Shown piece by piece: positions 57,121-64,000 of a DNA stretch of 64,000 nt. The position numbers and the translations under genes were made by a program. The notes under the pieces are model-generated. The model was not told the DNA's origin, did no database searches, and saw only the letters and a program-made list of their open reading frames with translations. Location of the stretch: positions 1-64,000 of the forward strand of contig JANMTS010000116.1 of assembly GCA_031390755.1 (NCBI GenBank), written 5' to 3'. Origin of the DNA: DATMER01 sp031390755. Its GTDB lineage: Bacteria; Acidobacteriota; Thermoanaerobaculia; Multivoradales; UBA5704. The first letter of the stretch is position 1, and each line of letters opens with the position of its first letter.

Positions 57121-60100
57121 GGCTGCCCTCCTTCAGTAGGGGCTTGGGGCTTGGAAGCCGGCCGGCGGCGTGCACGGTCCGCGCATGGCCGCCGACGGAT
57201 TCGATCTCCGTCTCCGGGCCGGCTTGCTGCTGAGCTTGTTGCTGAGAATGTTGAGGTTCCTGAGCGGGCGACCCGAGCCAGTGGCGGGCGCCCTCGAACG
57301 GGTAGGTCGGCAGCGGCACCCGCAGGCGGCGCTCGTGGCGGCGGAACGCCTGCCAGTCGATGTCCACCCCCCGCTGCCACAGCCTGCCGAGGATTTCAAG
57401 CGCGGCTGCGGGGTCGGAGGCGTCGCCGGTGGCGTCCCCGGCGGCGTCCGCGGCGGTGGGGGGCGGCGACAGAGCGGCGTGCGGCTCGAAGTGGGTCGAC
57501 ACCCGGCGCGGGTCGCGCGACTCCAGGCACGAGACGGCGTCCTCGAGGTCGCGGCAGACCACGAAACGGCGATGGCGAAGGAGCCTGCGGCCCTGCTGCA
57601 AGGTCGCGCAGACGTCGGCCAGATCGAGATCAAGACCGAGCTCGCCGCGCGCATCGCGCAGACGGGCGGCCAGGCGGTCGGTCATCGCCTCCAGCGCCGA
57701 GGCGGTGTTGGCAGAGAGGACGAGGAGCTGCCAGGGACTCGAAGCCTCTCTGACAGGGGTGATCGGCGGCGTCGGCGGCTCCTCCAGGATGAGGTGGACG
57801 TTGGTCCCGCCGACGCCCTGGATGTTGACGCCCGCCCGCCGCGGCGCGCCGTCGCGCGGCCACGGGGTGCGCTCCTTCTGCACGTAGAAGGGGCTCTGTT
57901 CGAGGAGGAGTTGGGGATTGGCCTCCCGGAACGTCGGGTTGGGCGGGATCTGGCCGTGACGCAGCGCGAGGGCGGTCTTGATCACGGCCGTCGCGCCCGA
58001 CGCGATGAGCAGGTGTCCGACGCTCGACTTCACCGAGCCGAGGGCGCAGTACTGGAGGGGGTGGACCGCGTCGCCGCTCGCGGCCCGGAAGGCCCGGGTG
58101 AGCGCGGCGACCTCCATCGCGTCGCCGATCTCCGTGGCGCCGCCGGTCGCTTCGACGTACGAGACTGTTTCGGGCGAAACGCCGGCCTTCTCCAGCGCCT
58201 CGGTCACCACGTCCGCCACGGCGTTGACGCTCGGCGCGGTGAAGCCCACCTTGCCCGAGCCGTCGTTGTTGATCGCCGAGCCCTTGATCACCGCGTAGAT
58301 GTGGTCCCCGTCGTGGAGAGCATCGGCCAGCCTCTTGAGGACGACGATGGCGACCCCGTTGCCCTGGAGCGCTCCCCGCGCCTGAGCGTCGAAGCTGCGC
58401 GTGTGACCGTCCTGCGAGTCGATGCCGTCGGACCCCGTGAGATACCCGACCCGGTGGGGGACCGAGACCTGGACGCCGCCGGCGAGCGCCATCTCGCAGC
58501 TACGCCGCTGGAGGCTCTCGCAGGCGAGGTGGATCGCGACTCCGGAGGTCGAGCTGAACGTCTGCACCGCGACGCTGGGGCCGCGCAGGTTCAGCTTGTA
58601 GGACACCCGCGTGGTCAGGGTGTCGGTCGAGTTGCACTGACCGACGAGGCGCCGATTGAAGCTTCGGTGGAGTGCCGGCGTCGCGGCGAGATGAAGCAGG
58701 TAGGTGCTGAGGTGCGAGCCTCCGAACACGCCGATCCTGTCCGGATAGCGGGCCGGATCGTGCCCGGCGTCTTCCAGGGCAGCCCACGCAGTTTCGAGGA
58801 ACAGCCGGTGCTGGGGGTCGAGCAGCGCGGCTTCCTCCGGAGGCACGTCGAAGAGGTCGGCGTCGAAACGCTCGATGTCGTCGAGCACGCCCCCCGCCTT
58901 GACGTACAGCGGGTCGGCGAGAAGCTCCGGATCGACTCCGGCGTCGAGCAGCTCCTGGTCGCCGAAGAAGGTCACGCCCTCGCGACCGTCGAGGAGATTG
59001 CGCCACAGCTCGTCGACGCTGGCGGCGCGGGGGAAGCGTCCGGCCATGCCGACGATGGCGATACCCTCCTCGGGGAGGGGACCGGCCGCGACCGGCAGCC
59101 TCGAGCTTTCGGTCTTCTCGGGCCGAGCGGGCTGGACGGGCTGAGCTGGCTGAGCTGGCTGAGCTGGCCGAAGATACCGGGCGAGGTCGCCGACCGTGGG
59201 CGCCTCGTAGAGCGCCAGCGGGAGAACCTCCCGGCCGAGATCGCGCTGCAGCTCCGCCGTGACCTTGAGGCCGATGAGCGAGTTGCCGCCGAGATCGAAG
59301 AAGTTGTCGGACAGCCCGACTGCTTCGATGCCAAGCTCGCGCTGCCAGAGGCTGGCGATGCGCCGTTCGAGATCGCTCGCGGGCGGCACGTAGGCCACCT
59401 TCAGCTCCGCCCGGGCATGACGCCTGGCGGTACCGACGACGGTGACGGCCGGCTCGGAAGCGGGGCGGGCGCCATCTGGCTTGCCCAGGAAGAGATCGAC
59501 GGTGTACTCCGGGCTCAAGGCCAGCGCCGCCCCGAAGTCGGGGGGCGACACCACGAAGTAGGGCCGGTCGGACGCGACGATGCGCTCGAGGGCGTCCATC
59601 CCTCCGGCGAAGTCGATGCCCAGCCGCTCGCGGGTCTCGGCGAAGAAGCGCCGGGCCTGCGGCGGAAGGCCGTCCATGGCGCCTCCCCAGGCGTTCCAGC
59701 GCCACTCGTTCCAGCCGATCGAGACCACGAACCGGTCCGCCGTCGAGCGCGCCTGGGCGAAGGCGTCGAGGAACGCGTTGGCCGCGCAGTAGTCCACCTG
59801 GCCCGGGCCGCCGCCGGTCACCGCGGTCGCGGACGAGAACAGCACCAGGAAGTCGAGCGGCACCGGCCGCAGAACCTCGTCGAGCACCCGCGTGCCCATC
59901 ACCTTGGGGCCGAGCACGCGGGCGAAGTCCGCGGCGGTCTTGGTCTGCATGAGGCCGGCCCCCGGCACTCCCGCCGTGTGGAAGACGCCGTGGAGGGCTC
60001 CGAAGCGCTCCCTTGCCGCAGCCACCGCCGCCCGCATCTGGCCGCGGTCCGCCACGTCCGCCTGAAGAGTGAGGATCTCGATCCCCTGCTCCTCCAGCGC

Positions 60101-63100
60101 CCGGAGCCTGGAGATCGCGCGGGCCGTTCCCGACTCCCGGTCGCCCGAGGCCACCGCGGTCAGGATCGCGTCCCACTCCTCTCGGGGCGGCAGCGCCGTC
60201 CGCCCCACCAGCACCAGGCGAGCCCGCAAAGAGGCCGCCAGGTGCTCGGCCGTCGCCAGGCCCAAACCGCCCAGGCCGCCCGTGACCAGGTAGACGCCGT
60301 TCCGGCGGAAGCGCGGGGACTGTGCGGCGGGAGACGACGGCAGCCGTTCCCGCTCGAAGGTCCGGACGTAACGCTCGCCCGCGCGGTAGGCCACGCAGAG
60401 CTCGTCCGCCGGAGTGTCGAGCGGGGTGAGCTCCATGAGGAGCTGATCCACGAGGCGCGGCTCGGGCTCGGGCCGATCTGCCGGAACGTCGATGTGCCGG
60501 CAGGCCAGCGCCGGATACTCCAGCGGGATCAGCGTGACCGGCCCCATCACCGTCGCCCGATCCGGACGCAGCGTGTCGTTCGCGGCGACCCGGTGGACTC
60601 CCCGCGACACAACGCTGACCGTCACCTTTGTCCCGGCGCCGGCCCGCGGCCCCAACGCCTGCGCCAGGTAGATCAGCGAATGGAATCCGCGGTCCAGGAT
60701 CTCGCCCAGACCGGCATCCGCCCTTGCGTCGTCCTGGAGATCCCAGAGATGCACCACGCGGCCCGGCAGCGCGCCCTCGCCGGCCAGCTCCCTCACCAAG
60801 CGCTCGTAGTGCTCCGGGCTTCCGGGATCGAGGCTGAAAACCCTGCCATCCCGCCGGTAGCGGGGTCCGGGGAAGATCCGATACACCTCGTCGCCGCGCT
60901 GCTCCAGCCTCAGGGCCAGGAGCGCTCCGGCGCCGTAGGCTTCCGTGCCGTCCCTCTCGCCGTCCAGGAACAGCCACCAGGGTCCGGGCGCAGTCGGTCC
61001 AGCCGCCTCGGCCCGCGGAGCGCGCTTCCAGACCGGCACGGAGAACCAGTCGTCGACGTTCGGCTGCCGCTCCAGAGCCGCGAGCGCCCGCGCCACGCCG
61101 GTCTCCGCGATCCCCAAGGCCGGGGGTGCCGGCCGGGTTCCGAGCCAGTAGCTCTGGCGCTCGAACGGATAGGTGGGCAGCCGGCGGCGACGCCGACGCT
61201 CGTCAACATGGAAGCCGCGCCAGTCGATCGCCACGCCGGAAAGCCAGAGGCGGCCGAGGCACTCCAGAAGGTAGGACTGGTCGTCCCGCTGCTCGAACGG
61301 AGTGCGCACCGTCGGCCGGACCCGCGGCGCCCGCTCGGCGCCGCAATCCGGATGGAGCCGGACGAACGAGGTCAGCCCCTGGCCCGGCCCCACCTCGACC
61401 AGCACCCGGGAGGGCTCCTTGAGCAGCTCCGTGACGCCGTCGCCGAACCGCACGGTCCGGCACAGGTGATGCGCCCAGTAGGCGGGATCGGTGGCCTGCT
61501 CCGCCGTGATCCAGGTGCCGGTCACGTTCGAGATGAAGGGGATCTGCGGCGCGTTCATCGCCATGCCGGACAGCAGCTCGATCACCCGCCCCGCCACCGG
61601 GTCCAGCTGGCGGGAGTGGAAGGCGCGGGTCGACTGCAGGCGGCGGCTGACTTGGTCGCGCCCGGCCAGGCGCTTCTCCAGCTCGGCGACCGCCTCCGGC
61701 AGCCCTGCCACCACGCAGCCGCCAACGCCGTTCGCCGCCGCGAGGTCGAGATCGTCGCCCAGCTCCGGGGCGATCTCCTCCTCCGACAGCGGGATCGCCA
61801 GCATGGCCCCTTCGGGAAGCTCCTCGATCCAGCGCCCGCGCGCCGCCACCAGCCGCAACGCATCTTCGAGCGAGAACACCCCCGAGAGGCACGCCGCGAC
61901 GTACTCGCCCAGGCTGTAGCCGAGCATCGCCTGGGGGACCACTCCCCAGGACATCAGAAGGCGCGCCAACGAGTACTCGACCACGAACAGCGCCGGATGG
62001 AGGTTGGCGATCCGGTTCAGCGCGGCGCTCGCGTCGTCCTCCCGGCCATTCCCGCGCAGCAGCGCGCGCAGATCCAATCCGCCGGGACGGCCTCCGGGAC
62101 TGCCGGAGCTCGCGGGCCGGCGCGGATAGAGAATCCCGGTCAGATCGTCCATCCCCTGCCCGGCCAGGATCTCCGCGCAGCGGTCGACCTCGTCGCGGAA
62201 CACCCGCTCGTCGCGGTACAGGCCCTGCGCCATGCCCACGTAGTGCTCGCCGATGCCGGGGAACAGGAACGCGACCGGACGGGTCACCGGCTCCTGGACC
62301 GCCGAAGCCATGATCGAAGCGACGTTGGCCGATCCGGCGGCAGGCGGGCCGTCGCCTCGCAGCTGCGCCAGCATCTCCGTGCGGTCGGCGCCGACCACGA
62401 TCCGGCGGTGGGCCAGCTCCTTGCGGCCCACCTGGAGGGTGTAGGCCACGTCCGGAAGATCGCCGTCGCCCGCCGATTCCAGGTGCGCCGCGAGGCGCGA
62501 GCTGGAGGCTTCCAGGGCCGCCTCGCTGCGCGCTGAAACCACCAGAAGCTGGTGGCGGCGCGACTCGCTGGCGGGCGGCAGCTCCGGCGCCTCCTCCAGC
62601 ACCAGGTGGACGTTCGTGCCGCCCACGCCCAGGCTGTTGACGCCGGCGAGGCGCGGCCGGCCGTTGCGCTTCCACTCCCGGAGCCGGGTGTTGACGAAGA
62701 ACGGGCTCGACTCGAAGTCGATCTGCGGATTCGGGCGCTCGAAGTGGAGGTTCGGCGGGATCTGGCCGTGCTCCAGCGCCAGCGCGGTCTTGATGAGAGC
62801 CGTCACGCCGGCCGCCCGGTCGAGGTGTCCCAGGTTGGTCTTCACCGAGCCCAGGGGGCAGTAGCCCCTCTCGGCGGTGTGCAGCCGGAACGCCCGCGTC
62901 AGCGCCGTGACCTCAATGGGGTCGCCGAGCACCGTCGCGGTGCCGTGAGCCTCGACGTAGCCGATCTGCGAGGCGTCGACCCCGGCGTTGGCGAGCGCCG
63001 TGGCCACGACCTCCGCCTGGCCCTCCACGCTCGGCGCCGTGTAGCCGACCTTGCCCGAGCCGTCGTTGTTGATCGCCGAGCCGCGCAGCACGGCGTGGAC

Positions 63101-64000
63101 TTGGTCGCCGTCGCGCAGGGCGTCGCTCAGGCGCTTGAGAACCAGAACCCCCACGCCGTCGCCGAACACCGTGCCGCCGGCCCGGTGATCGAAGGTCCGG
63201 GTGTGGCCGTCGGGAGACACCTGGTCGCCCTTCTGGTAGAGGTACCCTGCCTTCGCCGGGACCCGCAGCGACACGCCGCCCGCGAGCGCCATCGTGCAGT
63301 CGCCCTGCCGCAGGCTCTGGGAGGCGAGATGGACCGCCACGGCCGAGGTCGAGCAGAAGGTCTGCACGGTGAGGCTCGGCCCCTTCAGGTTCAGCTTGTA
63401 GGAGATGCTGGTCGCGAGCGAGTCGCGGTCGTTGGTGATCGACGCCTGGAGGTCGCCCACGGAGTCCAGCAGCCCCGGGTCGCGGAGCTGCGACAGGAAG
63501 TAAGTGCTGAAGTTGGAGCCGGCGAACATGCCGATCTTTTGGAAATTGGCTCCCGGTGCGTAGCCGGCGCCCTCCAGGGCCTCCCAGCAGGTCTCCATGA
63601 GGATGCGCATCTGCGGGTCCATGAGCTCCGCTTCCCGCGGGCTGTAGCCGAAGAAGCCCGCGTCGAACTGATCGACGCCGGGGAGGATGGGCCGCGCCCG
63701 GACGTAGTCGGGATTGCCGAACAGCGCCGGATCGACGCCGGACTCCAGAAGCTCCTCGTCCGTGAAGTACGACACGGACTCGACCCCGTTGACCAGGTTC
63801 TGCCAGAAGCGGTCGAGGTCCGGCGCGCCCGGGAAGCGGCCGCTCATGCCGACGATGGCGATGCCTTCGCGGGTGGGGGCCTGCGCCTGACCTTCGTCGA
63901 CAGCCGCGCGCAGCCGGTCGAGAGCCTCCTCGCCGCCGTCCACCGCACCCAGGGCTTTCGCCAGCCCGGCCACGGTGGGAGATTCGAAGAGCAGGACCGG
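57104..64000 (-). CDS. Modular type I polyketide synthase, 3' part (runs off the window)
   Basis: The window holds the C-terminal ~2300 residues; the frame continues beyond 64000 into an upstream ACP end (FESPTVAGLAKAL). Order on the minus strand: KS1 (63865-62590, active Cys codon at 63353-63355), AT (62285-61490, GYSLGEY nucleophile, AFHS, malonyl-type), a KR with its structural half (about 60950-59690, GGLGGLG and YCAAN), ACP (about 59340-59170, DLGGNSLIG), then KS2 (59065-57790). There is no DH, ER or TE. KS2 is degenerate: the TGC Cys is AGC Ser (58553-58555) and EAHGT reads EATGG, and after it only a short post-AT-like linker remains. The product is unknown. The oxygenase-like and dehydratase genes follow without gaps. 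Confidence 0.92.
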   Translation of the reverse strand, partial: PVLLFESPTVAGLAKALGAVDGGEEALDRLRAAVDEGQAQAPTREGIAIVGMSGRFPGAPDLDRFWQNLVNGVESVSYFTDEELLESGVDPALFGNPDYVRARPILPGVDQFDAGFFGYSPREAELMDPQMRILMETCWEALEGAGYAPGANFQKIGMFAGSNFSTYFLSQLRDPGLLDSVGDLQASITNDRDSLATSISYKLNLKGPSLTVQTFCSTSAVAVHLASQSLRQGDCTMALAGGVSLRVPAKAGYLYQKGDQVSPDGHTRTFDHRAGGTVFGDGVGVLVLKRLSDALRDGDQVHAVLRGSAINNDGSGKVGYTAPSVEGQAEVVATALANAGVDASQIGYVEAHGTATVLGDPIEVTALTRAFRLHTAERGYCPLGSVKTNLGHLDRAAGVTALIKTALALEHGQIPPNLHFERPNPQIDFESSPFFVNTRLREWKRNGRPRLAGVNSLGVGGTNVHLVLEEAPELPPASESRRHQLLVVSARSEAALEASSSRLAAHLESAGDGDLPDVAYTLQVGRKELAHRRIVVGADRTEMLAQLRGDGPPAAGSANVASIMASAVQEPVTRPVAFLFPGIGEHYVGMAQGLYRDERVFRDEVDRCAEILAGQGMDDLTGILYPRRPASSGSPGGRPGGLDLRALLRGNGREDDASAALNRIANLHPALFVVEYSLARLLMSWGVVPQAMLGYSLGEYVAACLSGVFSLEDALRLVAARGRWIEELPEGAMLAIPLSEEEIAPELGDDLDLAAANGVGGCVVAGLPEAVAELEKRLAGRDQVSRRLQSTRAFHSRQLDPVAGRVIELLSGMAMNAPQIPFISNVTGTWITAEQATDPAYWAHHLCRTVRFGDGVTELLKEPSRVLVEVGPGQGLTSFVRLHPDCGAERAPRVRPTVRTPFEQRDDQSYLLECLGRLWLSGVAIDWRGFHVDERRRRRRLPTYPFERQSYWLGTRPAPPALGIAETGVARALAALERQPNVDDWFSVPVWKRAPRAEAAGPTAPGPWWLFLDGERDGTEAYGAGALLALRLEQRGDEVYRIFPGPRYRRDGRVFSLDPGSPEHYERLVRELAGEGALPGRVVHLWDLQDDARADAGLGEILDRGFHSLIYLAQALGPRAGAGTKVTVSVVSRGVHRVAANDTLRPDRATVMGPVTLIPLEYPALACRHIDVPADRPEPEPRLVDQLLMELTPLDTPADELCVAYRAGERYVRTFERERLPSSPAAQSPRFRRNGVYLVTGGLGGLGLATAEHLAASLRARLVLVGRTALPPREEWDAILTAVASGDRESGTARAISRLRALEEQGIEILTLQADVADRGQMRAAVAAARERFGALHGVFHTAGVPGAGLMQTKTAADFARVLGPKVMGTRVLDEVLRPVPLDFLVLFSSATAVTGGGPGQVDYCAANAFLDAFAQARSTADRFVVSIGWNEWRWNAWGGAMDGLPPQARRFFAETRERLGIDFAGGMDALERIVASDRPYFVVSPPDFGAALALSPEYTVDLFLGKPDGARPASEPAVTVVGTARRHARAELKVAYVPPASDLERRIASLWQRELGIEAVGLSDNFFDLGGNSLIGLKVTAELQRDLGREVLPLALYEAPTVGDLARYLRPAQPAQPAQPVQPARPEKTESSRLPVAAGPLPEEGIAIVGMAGRFPRAASVDELWRNLLDGREGVTFFGDQELLDAGVDPELLADPLYVKAGGVLDDIERFDADLFDVPPEEAALLDPQHRLFLETAWAALEDAGHDPARYPDRIGVFGGSHLSTYLLHLAATPALHRSFNRRLVGQCNSTDTLTTRVSYKLNLRGPSVAVQTFSSTSGVAIHLACESLQRRSCEMALAGGVQVSVPHRVGYLTGSDGIDSQDGHTRSFDAQARGALQGNGVAIVVLKRLADALHDGDHIYAVIKGSAINNDGSGKVGFTAPSVNAVADVVTEALEKAGVSPETVSYVEATGGATEIGDAMEVAALTRAFRAASGDAVHPLQYCALGSVKSSVGHLLIASGATAVIKTALALRHGQIPPNPTFREANPQLLLEQSPFYVQKERTPWPRDGAPRRAGVNIQGVGGTNVHLILEEPPTPPITPVREASSPWQLLVLSANTASALEAMTDRLAARLRDARGELGLDLDLADVCATLQQGRRLLRHRRFVVCRDLEDAVSCLESRDPRRVSTHFEPHAALSPPPTAADAAGDATGDASDPAAALEILGRLWQRGVDIDWQAFRRHERRLRVPLPTYPFEGARHWLGSPAQEPQHSQQQAQQQAGPETEIESVGGHARTVHAAGRLPSPKPLLKEGSHEELV

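Noticed and set aside
57170..62536. A 1788-aa plus-strand open frame
   Set aside because: It is antisense to the PKS, whose domains are all recognisable; the frame is open only because stops are rare at this G+C content and codon phase.

Overview
The window is G+C-rich bacterial DNA that is densely coding on both strands. I see no rRNA, phage structural module, IS transposase or CRISPR array. The gene mix points towards Acidobacteriota or a related soil or sediment lineage: a TIGR02999-type ECF sigma factor overlapping a Ser/Thr kinase with TPRs, two HTH regulators of one unusual family, a very long carboxypeptidase-regulatory-like surface protein, MglBA, and a modular PKS. This assignment is inference; no marker gene here settles it.

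Layout. 1-815: promoter-array-tail repeat locus A. 816-9663: N-acyl-D-amino-acid deacylase, topB, recQ, a cyclic-nucleotide/patatin protein and a convergent ATP-grasp protein. 9804-10445: repeat locus B, built like locus A. 10512-11573: brnA antitoxin with a brnT relic, then a small protein plus nucleotidyltransferase pair. 11613-16455: a degraded and an intact copy of one gene flank a low-G+C segment carrying a 1141-aa membrane/hydrolase/acetyltransferase fusion. 16452-24783: lipoprotein, ECF sigma factor plus kinase, serine hydrolase, TPR and SEC-C proteins. 24836-33961: single-chain restriction-modification enzyme, M20 amidohydrolase, DUF3267 and DUF455 proteins, secreted protein, vapBC, NUDIX. 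33909-37225: two HTH regulators and a Cys-repeat secreted protein. 37234-37515: array C. 37515-41126: P1 peptidase and an SxtJ/carbamoyltransferase/DUF5989 cassette. 41257-46473: RTX-like protein, giant repeat protein, DUF2318 protein. 46528-54600: mglB, mglA, TPR protein, yvcK-like gene, glmU, glmS and a MutS-like ATPase in one direction. 54703-55576: array D, AraC and MFS relics, tRNA-Arg(ACG). 55895-64000: the 3' end of a minus-strand PKS operon.

How genes work together. MglA/MglB form a small-GTPase polarity or motility switch and are followed by the UDP-GlcNAc genes glmU and glmS. The ECF sigma factor and kinase overlap and have a recognisable promoter. The carbamoyltransferase is translationally joined to SxtJ. 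The PKS ends in a ketosynthase that has lost its catalytic Cys and first His and has no AT or ACP; an HxD-containing protein and a hot-dog dehydratase follow.

The most unusual signal is non-coding. Four intergenic arrays (A-D) each have about 12-14 imperfect palindromes at a 20-21 bp period, but each uses a different core. A and B also share a leader with a TTGACT-N16-TATMGT promoter and a structured tail of about 130 bp, so they look like one class of transcribed element whose array core has been replaced.
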